Assembly: GCA_050114795.1 (NCBI GenBank)
Contig: JASFRS010000110.1
Span: 1-7,988 of the forward strand
Length of the DNA: 7,988 nt
Direction of reading: 5' to 3'
DNA from: JASFRS01 sp050114795
Lineage (GTDB): Bacteria > Pseudomonadota > Alphaproteobacteria > Sphingomonadales > CAKZYD01
In this document: positions 1-7,066 of the stretch, piece by piece
Position numbering within the stretch: the first letter of the stretch is position 1
Layout of the letters: the number at the start of each line of letters is the position of its first letter
The notes under the pieces: model-generated
Database searches by the model: none
What the model was told of the DNA's origin: nothing
The model's input: only the letters and a program-made list of their open reading frames with translations
Made by a program: the position numbers and the translations under genes

Positions 1-1164
1 GCGGAAACTCATGTCATTGAACCGGGCGACGGCGCCCAGGAGGCTTTGCAGGAAGCGCTCATTCTTGCGGAAAGCGGAGATGTCATTGAACTGCGCGCAG
101 GGGTTTATACCATATTGGATTCCCTGTCTCTTGATATAGATGGCATCACCATTCGTGGGGCCGGAATGTATGAGACTGAGCTTGAATTTAAAGACCAAGT
201 TAATGGTGCAGAGGGTTTGCTTATTACCTCCAACAAGGTCGTTGTGGAAGACCTCGCCGTGTTAAATGCCAAGGGTGACGGCATTAAATCAAAAGGGTCT
301 GATGAAATTACCCTGCGCCGTGTACGGGTTGAATGGACAAATGGCCCCGATGAGAAGAACGGCTCATATGGCCTTTATCCCGTTGAAAGTAAAAATGTTT
401 TAATTGATGGCTCCGTCGTCAGAGGCGCGTCTGATGCGGGTATTTATGTCGGTCAATCCCAGCACATCATCGTGCGAAACAGTGTTGCCGAATATAATGT
501 CGCCGGAATTGAAATTGAAAACAGCTTTTATGCAGATGTTTATAACAATACCGCCATGCACAACACCGGCGGAATTTTGGTCTTTGACCTCCCTAACCTA
601 CCTCAGCAAGGCGGGCATGATGTTCGGGTCTTCTCCAACAAAATTGTCTCCAACGACACGCCTAATTTCGCGCCGGAGGGTAATATCGTCGGCATGGTTG
701 CACGAGGCACGGGGGTCATGATCATGGCTAATCGTAATGTGCATGTTTTTGACAATGAAATCGGGGATAATGCGACAGTCAATGTTATGGTCGTCACCTA
801 TCCCAATGAGTTTGAGGATGAACAATATAATCCGCACCCACGGGGCATAGTCGTTCGTAATAATGTGTATGGTGAAGGGGGCTTTGCCCCTGATGGCGAA
901 GTTGGCAAAATCATTTCAAGCCGGACAGGCACACCTGTCCCTGATGTTGTATGGGATGGGGTTACGCCACTAAGTGACTGGCTCTTTGGTAGCGAGGAGC
1001 GGGATAAAGTCTATATCAATGAAAATGATGAAACGAGCTTTGCGAATTTGCGCATGGTACCCCACACATTATTCCCCTGGTCCGTTGATGTGGACCGCGA
1101 TGTAAATGCTTATCGTGGCCAACTGGACGAACCTGAAGCAGTCACATTGTCTCAAGGCCAGTAA
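1..1164 (+). CDS. Parallel beta-helix repeat protein (TIGR03805-like), 5' end outside the window
   Basis: The frame is open from base 1 without a stop, so the gene begins upstream of the window; the internal TTG at 46 is not a credible start. The visible 387 residues begin AETHVIEPGDG, which may lie just after a missing signal peptide. They show the short repeating strand-turn rungs of a right-handed parallel beta-helix: phrases such as VIELRAGVY, ITIRGAGM, VVVEDLAVLNAKGDGI, ITLRRVRVEW, VLIDGSVVRGASDAGIYV, IIVRNSVAEYNVAGIEIE and ADVYNNTAMHNTGGILV stack at about 20-25 residue spacing. The C-terminal 100 or so residues are less repetitive. The family is known to occur as a two-gene pair with a diheme cytochrome, as here (4-base gap to the next gene), and is thought to be periplasmic. 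Its molecular function is not known. Beta-helix folds also occur in polysaccharide lyases and in NosD-type metal-maturation proteins, but I see no catalytic signature of either. Confidence 0.85.
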   Translation, partial: AETHVIEPGDGAQEALQEALILAESGDVIELRAGVYTILDSLSLDIDGITIRGAGMYETELEFKDQVNGAEGLLITSNKVVVEDLAVLNAKGDGIKSKGSDEITLRRVRVEWTNGPDEKNGSYGLYPVESKNVLIDGSVVRGASDAGIYVGQSQHIIVRNSVAEYNVAGIEIENSFYADVYNNTAMHNTGGILVFDLPNLPQQGGHDVRVFSNKIVSNDTPNFAPEGNIVGMVARGTGVMIMANRNVHVFDNEIGDNATVNVMVVTYPNEFEDEQYNPHPRGIVVRNNVYGEGGFAPDGEVGKIISSRTGTPVPDVVWDGVTPLSDWLFGSEERDKVYINENDETSFANLRMVPHTLFPWSVDVDRDVNAYRGQLDEPEAVTLSQGQ

Positions 1165-1168
1165 TCTC

Positions 1169-2209
1169 ATGTTTCGATTAATTGTCTCCGTTCTTTTTCT
1201 TCTGTGTTTCACCTCAAATTCCTGGGCTGTAAATGTGGAGGCTTTACAGGCAAAACGCCCACCCAAATTACTGAGCGAAACAGGGTTATTTAAAGACGGG
1301 GCCAAGCAAATTCCCGCAGACGGGGTTCATCCCTATGCCTTAGTCAATGAACTATTCACGGACTATGCACTAAAGAAACGATTTATCTTCATCCCTGCGG
1401 GCCTCACAGCCCGATATCAGGACAGCGAAAGTCTTGAGTTTCCTATAGGCACCGTTCTGGTGAAGAACTTCGGCTATTCAGCGGACCTCACAAAGCCCGA
1501 TGAGCAATTCAAGCTGATTGAAACACGGTTACTCATCCATCGTGAAAACGGCTGGCACGCCTGGGCCTATATTTGGAATAAGGACCAAAGCGACGCGACA
1601 TTAAAAGTTGCAGGGGGTACACAAAATATCTCCTTCATTGATTTACAGGGACAACGACGGGATATCCGTTATGTGGTACCGAATAAAAATCAATGCAAAG
1701 GCTGCCATATTTACAAGGGGGACATCACACCCATCGGCCCGAAGGGGCGAAACCTGAATAGGGACTTCACCTATGGCCAAACAGCCATGAACCAACTTGA
1801 ATATTGGAGTAATCACGGACTGTTAGATATGGAAGACGCGCGCGCCAGCCAAATGGTTGACTGGCAGGATGAGAGCGCTTCTTTGAACCTACGCGCTCGC
1901 GCCTATCTTGATATCAACTGCGCTCATTGCCATCGCCTTGAAGGTCCCGCCTCCACCTCCGGCCTTTATTTAACTTATGAGCAGCAAAACCCTGTCACCT
2001 GGGGCTTGAACAAGCGCCCTGTCGCTGCAGGACGCGGGTCCGGCGGGCTGGACTTTGACATCGTTCCAGGCAAACCAGAACAATCCATCCTGTTATACCG
2101 AATGGATTCCAATGAGCCTGAAATCCGTATGCCGGAAACAGGGAGAACGATCATCCACGCAGAAGGTGCAGCCCTTATCAAATATTGGATTGAATCACTG
2201 GATCAATGA
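1169..2209 (+). CDS. SO2930/HNE_0200 family diheme c-type cytochrome, exported
   Basis: This 346-residue protein carries two covalent heme c sites, CKGCH at residues 176-180 and CAHCH at 251-255. A Met in RMPETG (residue 321) is a likely distal ligand for the second heme. The ATG at 1169 was chosen over the upstream start at 1106 because it opens directly onto a signal peptide: MFRLIV, a hydrophobic stretch to about residue 17, then SWA with predicted cleavage before VNVEAL. The Cys in that stretch lacks a lipobox, so the protein is probably soluble and periplasmic. Residues 21-170 form a heme-free N-terminal domain typical of this family (TIGR03806). The start follows the beta-helix stop by 4 bases, with only a weak AAGG at 1154-1157, so translational coupling to the upstream gene is likely. 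The family always pairs with the beta-helix protein in my knowledge; its electron partner and role are unknown. Confidence 0.88.
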   Translation: MFRLIVSVLFLLCFTSNSWAVNVEALQAKRPPKLLSETGLFKDGAKQIPADGVHPYALVNELFTDYALKKRFIFIPAGLTARYQDSESLEFPIGTVLVKNFGYSADLTKPDEQFKLIETRLLIHRENGWHAWAYIWNKDQSDATLKVAGGTQNISFIDLQGQRRDIRYVVPNKNQCKGCHIYKGDITPIGPKGRNLNRDFTYGQTAMNQLEYWSNHGLLDMEDARASQMVDWQDESASLNLRARAYLDINCAHCHRLEGPASTSGLYLTYEQQNPVTWGLNKRPVAAGRGSGGLDFDIVPGKPEQSILLYRMDSNEPEIRMPETGRTIIHAEGAALIKYWIESLDQ

Positions 2210-3154
2210 AAACCCAAGGCCATCGGAGCGTTCACCAGCCTGGAAACGACGCACCTCTACCGCAGCCTCCAAATCTACTTCTGCAATTTGGTTTGCTCCT
2301 GTTAATGCTGCGAATAAGTGCTTGCCACCGGGGTGGAATAATATCGTAACCGGGCGGGGCTCAGTTCCACTGAATTTTATCGTTTTTTCTATCTGTCGAG
2401 TTTGTCGGTTTAAAACTGTTAAATCACCACTTACAAAATTCGAAGTCACTACCCGCTTTCCATCAGGGGAAATTGCAATTCTTATCGGGAAATCGCCAAC
2501 CTGTGTTTTTGCAAGGAGGTCCAGCGTCTGAGTGTCAAAAATTGCAACTGTGTTTTCTTCACGGTTCCCAACCCATAATTCCTTTCCATCAGGTGAGATT
2601 GCCAGCCCTTCAGGACCCACACCACTTCGTAAGTCTTTGATTTTTTTGCCCGTATTCAAATCCAGCACACTCACAGTCCCGGACCCCAGATTAGATACAA
2701 AGGCCCGGCTTTCGTCCGCAGTCAGCGCAAGCATATGGGATCCACGTTGTTTCGTATCAATGGACTGCACCACTTTGGCCGCATCCACATCAACAATAAC
2801 AATATCCTCACTGCCTTCTGTTGTTGCGACCACATGGCGGCCATCTTTCAAATAAGTGATACCATGCGGACGGCTGTGCGGAGCAATGTCTATGGTTTTG
2901 AGATGGGTTTGACTTTGCACATCATAGACGTCCAACTGCTTCGCGCCATAAGAGACAACCACAACAGTCTCTCCGTCCGGAGACAAGGCAATCTCATGTG
3001 GTTGCGGACCCGTGGGCAGGCGCTTCAATTCTACCCCATTGGCATAGTCAATAAAGCTGACACTATCCTCACCCTTATTGCCGACAATCAGTGTTTGCGC
3101 GGAAGCGTTCAATGCCACCATACTCCATATGATAAAGCTGAGAACAATGCGCAT
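2195..3154 (-). CDS. Exported YVTN/YncE-type seven-bladed beta-propeller protein
   Basis: The protein has 319 residues. A signal peptide covers residues 1-19 (MRIVLSFIIWSMVALNASA, likely cleavage before QTLIV), placing it in the periplasm. The rest is a regular array of repeats about 42 residues long, each with the pattern P-x-G-(I/L)-A-(I/L)-S-P-D-G followed by a V-x-(S/G)-N turn and a V-x-V-x-D strand. Clear copies are IALSPDGETVVVV (about 55-67), LAISPDGKELWVGN (184-197), IAISPDGKRVVTSN (226-239) and ILFHPGGKHLFAA (271-283). About seven blades fit the length. Such propellers serve as binding scaffolds and have no catalytic residues by which to name a substrate. The gene follows the acylase gene by 20 bases on the same strand and so is probably co-transcribed with it. 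Its last 15 bases overlap the 3' end of the convergent cytochrome gene. Confidence 0.88.
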   Translation of the reverse strand: MRIVLSFIIWSMVALNASAQTLIVGNKGEDSVSFIDYANGVELKRLPTGPQPHEIALSPDGETVVVVSYGAKQLDVYDVQSQTHLKTIDIAPHSRPHGITYLKDGRHVVATTEGSEDIVIVDVDAAKVVQSIDTKQRGSHMLALTADESRAFVSNLGSGTVSVLDLNTGKKIKDLRSGVGPEGLAISPDGKELWVGNREENTVAIFDTQTLDLLAKTQVGDFPIRIAISPDGKRVVTSNFVSGDLTVLNRQTRQIEKTIKFSGTEPRPVTILFHPGGKHLFAALTGANQIAEVDLEAAVEVRRFQAGERSDGLGFSLIQ

Positions 3155-3162
3155 TGCTCAAT

Positions 3163-3169
3163 CCCCCTT
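3163..3169 (-). promoter_or_regulatory. Ribosome binding site of the beta-propeller gene
   Basis: On the minus strand AAGGGGG lies 8 bases before the ATG at 3154, inside the 20-base gap after the acylase stop. It supports this start, which also opens directly onto a signal peptide, and indicates independent ribosome loading within the operon. Confidence 0.55.
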
Positions 3170-3174
3170 TTGAT

Positions 3175-5337
3175 TTATTCTCCCCGACCCGGACGGTAAT
3201 CCCTTGTTGCCTCCTTCAAGACATCTTCCAATGAAAGCGGGACTTCTTTCCAACGTTCATCGGCAAACAACTGTACTTGATCGTCAAAATGAGGCGATGT
3301 TTCATCCAATGTGGCAGAGCCATAGTTATGAATGGTCCGGCTGTGGACTTGACCGTTTTCATCCCATTCGACTATTTGAATATAGCTGTCACCACCCTGA
3401 GCGTTCAACTGACCATTTTCATCAAGTTCATCACCGGCATAAATGGCACGCAGAGTATCCGGGCCGCCGTCAACTGCCACATTGGTTTTACCACGGATTA
3501 TCCGGTTAACTTCACCCCAGGGCACGTCCAAACGGCCATAATGCGTCAAAAGTTGATCCACAGCACTGCGGAAGGCTTCAAGGGCATCAGGTGCGGCCTC
3601 ACCAGGGTTTCGAATTTCCCAATGGGAGCGATAGGCTGTCAACAAAGCCAGTGCCGCACCTTTGCTGTCTTGACTTGCCGTCCGATCCCAAGATTTAAGG
3701 AGCGTTTGCGCGGCTTCCAATTGTGGCTCTTGCGAAAAATCCATGACCAAAAGAGGTTCAAGAAATTTCACCACTCTGGACTCACCATCATAAGTGACAT
3801 CGAATTTATATGCCTCAAATTCCTCGGCTGAGATTGAGGGGTCGCTTCCCCAAAGCGCAAGTTCCCGTAGGCCACGATTGGTGTAATGTGTTTCAATTCC
3901 ATAAGATTTTGGAAAATCTTCAAGTCTCAACTCATCATCGCCCCCGGTAGCAGCTAAGGGCGTATGATTGGCATTGAACACCAGCCCTGAGGGCGGATTA
4001 ATCAGCTTGGGCACTTTGGAAAATGGTTCATAGCCTTGCCAAAGCGTGCGCGGGTCTTCGCCGGGCAAATAAGCGCTCCAATCAAAGCGCTCATCCCTTT
4101 TAGGCATACGCGCATTGTAAATATAAGCAATCTTGCCATCCGCATCAGCATAGATGGTATTCAAACTAGAAATCGCATTTAACGACATGGCTTCAAGCCA
4201 GCTTTTCTGATCCGTCGCCTTGTTCATGCGATACCATTGTTCAACCTGCCGAATTTCACCAAGGCCCGGATGACGAAAAGCATAAGTTCCATGGCTGGAT
4301 TCCAAAACTGGGCCATGAACACTCCACAGGACTTCGCGCTTCACAGGCCAGCTAAAGGGGCCGAACAATTTCACCCGAAACGTCGAGTAAGACCGTTCAA
4401 AGTCCTTCCACCCGCCATCATAGCGATAACGCATGGGGTTTTCAGGGTCTCGTTCCAACACATAGATATCAACCAGATCGGGGCGGTTAACGGTATGTGC
4501 CCAGCCCAGCTTCATATTATGACCGTGCAGCATCACCGGCGCGCCGGGGAAGAGAGCCCCTAAGACATCCCAGCCTTCTTCAGATTTCAAACGCACTTCA
4601 TACCAGGCAACAGGACCTGTGAGCGGTTGATGAGAATTCACCAAAAGTCGTGTTTTATTATCTGCACTGCGATGTGGAGCAACGGCAACCGCATTAGACC
4701 CTCTTGGGACATCAGGTTGGTCTGACCATTGAAAGGCTGTTTGTGTGCTGGAAAGCGAAATATGCCTTTGTCTTTTTTCTGCAAAAAGTTCGGCCAGGTC
4801 ACGGTCGAGATTATGGAAAAAGGGCGCACGAAAAACAAAACCGCCAACAACATCCTTTGCATTGACTGGGAAGAGATTTGCCCAGCGTTCATCTTCATGC
4901 TCAACCGCATAAAGATTTAATCCAGCAACATAGCCATCTAAAACGGCGCGGACTTCCGGCGACAAATCCGCCTCAAATCGCGCGTCCAAGTCGTCCCAGA
5001 CGCGAAAAAGATCAACTAGATAGTCCGTTCTGGCAGCGTCTACGCCTTTATATTCCGCCAACTTTCCGCGGGATAGTGCAAGGACAAGCTGAATCGTTTC
5101 AAAATCATCCTCCGCATGGGCATAGCCAAGCCCGAAAGCCACATCACTATCGCGCTTGCCATAGATATGAGGGACACCGAATTTATCGCGGATAACGCGC
5201 GCATCATAAGCTTTCGCATCCGCCTCAATTTGCGCCACATCCAAAGATGTCTTGTCCGGTGTATAGGTATAAAAACCCAGCCCCATCAGGATGACGACCA
5301 ATAAAATTCCTATGATTTTTGCCAGGCGCTTTATCAT
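3175..5337 (-). CDS. Penicillin acylase family (S45) Ntn hydrolase, probable acyl-homoserine-lactone/aculeacin-type acylase
   Basis: This 720-residue protein should mature by self-cleavage into alpha and beta chains, with the new N-terminal Ser of the beta chain as nucleophile. Residues 8-27 are a hydrophobic segment (signal peptide or membrane anchor), so the enzyme acts in the periplasm. The alpha part holds the family motif FGVPHIYG (53-60) and the GYAHAEDDF segment (71-79). The cleavage site is RG/SNAVAVAP, giving Ser214 as beta-1. Counting from it, His236 is beta-23 and Val283 is beta-70, as I recall for the acyl-homoserine-lactone acylase PvdQ; penicillin G acylase has Gln at beta-23 and Ala at beta-69. 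Asn457 in NANHTP is the likely oxyanion Asn, and Arg488 a candidate structural Arg. The C-terminus has the GGDSYIQIVEW and SPHFDDQ motifs of this subgroup. Family function is amide hydrolysis releasing a side-chain acid; the real substrate cannot be read from sequence. Length fits full-length members, and the downstream propeller gene starts 20 bases on. Confidence 0.9.
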   Translation of the reverse strand: MIKRLAKIIGILLVVILMGLGFYTYTPDKTSLDVAQIEADAKAYDARVIRDKFGVPHIYGKRDSDVAFGLGYAHAEDDFETIQLVLALSRGKLAEYKGVDAARTDYLVDLFRVWDDLDARFEADLSPEVRAVLDGYVAGLNLYAVEHEDERWANLFPVNAKDVVGGFVFRAPFFHNLDRDLAELFAEKRQRHISLSSTQTAFQWSDQPDVPRGSNAVAVAPHRSADNKTRLLVNSHQPLTGPVAWYEVRLKSEEGWDVLGALFPGAPVMLHGHNMKLGWAHTVNRPDLVDIYVLERDPENPMRYRYDGGWKDFERSYSTFRVKLFGPFSWPVKREVLWSVHGPVLESSHGTYAFRHPGLGEIRQVEQWYRMNKATDQKSWLEAMSLNAISSLNTIYADADGKIAYIYNARMPKRDERFDWSAYLPGEDPRTLWQGYEPFSKVPKLINPPSGLVFNANHTPLAATGGDDELRLEDFPKSYGIETHYTNRGLRELALWGSDPSISAEEFEAYKFDVTYDGESRVVKFLEPLLVMDFSQEPQLEAAQTLLKSWDRTASQDSKGAALALLTAYRSHWEIRNPGEAAPDALEAFRSAVDQLLTHYGRLDVPWGEVNRIIRGKTNVAVDGGPDTLRAIYAGDELDENGQLNAQGGDSYIQIVEWDENGQVHSRTIHNYGSATLDETSPHFDDQVQLFADERWKEVPLSLEDVLKEATRDYRPGRGE

Positions 5338-5342
5338 GGCGC

Positions 5343-5349
5343 TCCCCTC
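5343..5349 (-). promoter_or_regulatory. Ribosome binding site of the acylase gene
   Basis: GAGGGGA on the minus strand ends 5 bases before the ATG at 5337. It supports this start, from which the protein begins MIKRLAK followed by the hydrophobic export segment. The rest of the 65-base gap (5338-5402) shows no clear -35/-10 pair and no terminator hairpin with a T tract. Confidence 0.55.
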
Positions 5350-5402
5350 TATTCTTGCTTTGGGAAGAGCTTAGAGGAGCAAGACGCGCCTGCAAAGGGG
5401 GC

Positions 5403-6323
5403 TTAAACCTCAGCCTTATCAAAAAACAGCCGCACCACATGTTGTGCCTCTGCGAAAAAGAGCCAACGCTCGCATCCAAGGCCAATGAGGCAGGATAAGG
5501 ATGCTAGGACCGCGCCCAATTGCCAAAAGCCCAGGTCATTAGTTAGAAACAGCAACAATGCCGGTACGATAAAGCCCAGACCTATGGCCAACCAGCGCAT
5601 GTACGCACGGCGTCGGGGGTTGAGGTTATATCCCATTTCACGCTGCACATAATTTTCCTGATTATGAGCGGGATCAAATGGCTTTGCCACGCCCATATCC
5701 GACAGTGCCAATGCCGCTTCTCGCTTGAATTGGCCACGGGATTTATCCACATGAATCCAAGTTGCGATCTTGATCACCAGTGCAATGAGAAGCAGGATAA
5801 CAACAGCAAAAGGCCAAGCATGATGCGCGCCGGGGAAAACCATAAAAACAACGCCACCAGATGCGAATCCATAAGTTTGGAACCCCCAGACCACCCATTG
5901 GTTATGCCAGGCGGGAATAGCTTTCAATGACGCATAGATCATGCTCGTTGTGTATAACGTCACAATAGACATCACAGCCCCAAGAATGAGCAGAGGCGGC
6001 GATATCTTGCCAAAATAGATGGTCTGCACAAAAGCTAGTCCCAAAGGCACGAAGGTGAGAACCGCCATCACACCCTCGCGACTGAGCCAGGATGATCGCC
6101 ATTGACTAAAAGCGCGCCACGCCCGCTTTGGATTGCCAAGATGAAAGCCAGATGAAATCAAACCTGCGCCCATCAGAGCCATAGACAGGCCGAGCATTTG
6201 AGCAAGCAGATATGCGCTCAAAGTCTGCGGAGCCATAAGGGCTGTTATGCCGAGCCAGATTGCGAGGCCATAACCAGCACCGGAAACGGTAGTGAAGAAA
6301 ATAACGGAAAACGCCGGATGCAT
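5403..6323 (-). CDS. DmsC-family membrane anchor subunit of molybdoenzyme (SoeC-like)
   Basis: This 306-residue integral membrane protein has eight hydrophobic segments, at about 6-28, 38-60, 84-104, 109-131, 145-165, 170-190, 241-260 and 265-284. That is the eight-helix plan of DmsC (PF04976). Typical family motifs are HLGNPKRAW (61-69) with SSWLSREG (77-84), MIYASLKAIPAW (128-139) and ERWLFFAEAQH (285-295). A polar loop of about 50 residues (191-240) separates helices 6 and 7. In such complexes this subunit holds the quinone site, anchors the iron-sulfur and catalytic subunits, and passes electrons to or from the membrane quinone pool. The start is set by the TAATG junction with the iron-sulfur gene (1-base overlap). 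Together with its neighbours it best resembles SoeC of sulfite dehydrogenase, though a DMSO- or polysulfide-reductase-type complex is an alternative. Confidence 0.88.
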   Translation of the reverse strand: MHPAFSVIFFTTVSGAGYGLAIWLGITALMAPQTLSAYLLAQMLGLSMALMGAGLISSGFHLGNPKRAWRAFSQWRSSWLSREGVMAVLTFVPLGLAFVQTIYFGKISPPLLILGAVMSIVTLYTTSMIYASLKAIPAWHNQWVVWGFQTYGFASGGVVFMVFPGAHHAWPFAVVILLLIALVIKIATWIHVDKSRGQFKREAALALSDMGVAKPFDPAHNQENYVQREMGYNLNPRRRAYMRWLAIGLGFIVPALLLFLTNDLGFWQLGAVLASLSCLIGLGCERWLFFAEAQHVVRLFFDKAEV

Positions 6324-7066
6324 TAAATTTCTCCCGCAAAATCAAGTGATGCCCAGCGTTTTAAAGCATCCGTCATGGATTTAACCTTAGGCGTGAGACT
6401 TTGAGAAGCTCCATCATCCGATTTTTTATCGCGCGGCGGCAGATATTTATTCACAGGCTTGCAATCCTGTTCAGCAAAAAGATCACGCCCACCGCGCGCG
6501 AGTGCCAATAAAGATATTTCAGATTCAGGATCACCCAAATCACCGAAATGCCGCGCGCCTACGGGACAGGCAGAAACACAGGCCGGAACACGCCTTTCTT
6601 CGCTAAGAGAGTCATCATAAATTCGGTCCACACAAAGCGTGCATTTACGCATCACACCTGCGGAGACGTCATATTCCCGTGCGCCATAAGGGCACGCCCA
6701 GGAACAGAGCTTACAACCAATACAAGTATCCGGGTTGACCAAAACAATGCCGTCTTCACCGCGTTTGAAAGATGCACCCGTCGGGCATACAGTGACACAT
6801 GGCGCATCATCACAATGCAAACAGGACTTCGGGAAATAGACTGTACGGCTCTGGCCATCGTCTTTTTTAAGTTCATAGCTGTGAACACGATTATACCAGA
6901 CCCCATGCGGGTCCTGGCCATAAGGGTCACGATCTTCCATTGGCCCTGTCAAGCCGCCGGTATTCCATTCCTTACAAGACACAGCGCAGGCATGGCAGCC
7001 GACGCATGTGTCCAGATCAATAACCAGCCCCAGCTTCTTTTGCGTTGCTTTTGGGAGAGAGGTCAT
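6323..7066 (-). CDS. Four-cluster [4Fe-4S] electron-transfer subunit of molybdoenzyme (SoeB/DmsB-like)
   Basis: The protein has 247 residues and no signal peptide. Sixteen Cys in four groups bind four [4Fe-4S] clusters: C21-C24-C27-C31, C82-C85-C90-C94, C115-C118-C121-C125, and C142-C145 with C163-C167. This is the DmsB/PsrB/NrfC arrangement that wires a molybdopterin subunit to a membrane anchor. The opening KKLGLVIDLDTCVGCHAC, the HSYE segment (62-65), the stretch RVPACVSACPVGARHFGDLG (159-178) and PVNKYLPP (204-211) match, from memory, the SoeB proteins of alphaproteobacteria; that assignment is inference. A tail from about 212 to 247 is lysine- and serine-rich and lies beyond the cluster core. 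The gene overlaps the catalytic subunit by 4 bases (ATGA) and the anchor gene by 1 base, so all three are probably made in fixed ratio. It should sit on the cytoplasmic side, since no Tat or Sec signal is present. Confidence 0.9.
   Translation of the reverse strand: MTSLPKATQKKLGLVIDLDTCVGCHACAVSCKEWNTGGLTGPMEDRDPYGQDPHGVWYNRVHSYELKKDDGQSRTVYFPKSCLHCDDAPCVTVCPTGASFKRGEDGIVLVNPDTCIGCKLCSWACPYGAREYDVSAGVMRKCTLCVDRIYDDSLSEERRVPACVSACPVGARHFGDLGDPESEISLLALARGGRDLFAEQDCKPVNKYLPPRDKKSDDGASQSLTPKVKSMTDALKRWASLDFAGEI
6331..6335 (-). promoter_or_regulatory. Ribosome binding site of the anchor-subunit gene, inside the iron-sulfur gene
   Basis: GGGAG on the minus strand lies 7 bases before the ATG at 6323, within the last codons of the iron-sulfur gene. 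With the TAATG stop/start junction it supports translational coupling of the two subunits. Confidence 0.5.

Noticed and set aside
46..48. TTG as the start of the beta-helix gene
   Set aside because: The frame is open back to base 1 with sequence that continues the protein, and no signal peptide follows the TTG; the true start is outside the window.
878..890. GGGGC-ttt-GCCCC hairpin
   Set aside because: Short stem inside a coding region far from the gene end, with no U-rich tail; not a terminator.
923..940. Perfect 7-bp inverted repeat GGACAGG-caca-CCTGTCC, a possible hairpin
   Set aside because: It lies within the beta-helix coding frame, has no T tract after it, and encodes an ordinary stretch (RTGTPVPD); most likely coincidence.
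1106..1168. Upstream in-frame start for the cytochrome at 1106
   Set aside because: It would overlap the beta-helix gene by 59 bases and add 21 residues ahead of a good signal peptide; the ATG at 1169 is far better.
2513..2855. Perfect AAGGAGGT on the + strand followed 11 bases later by a GTG opening a 107-residue frame
   Set aside because: The opposite strand encodes regular beta-propeller repeats through the whole stretch, and the + strand translation has no recognisable domain. The ribosome-site-like string is the complement of propeller codons.
3277..3831. 184-residue + strand frame antisense to the acylase
   Set aside because: It has no recognisable motif or ribosome site, and the acylase on the other strand is intact with conserved motifs across this region.
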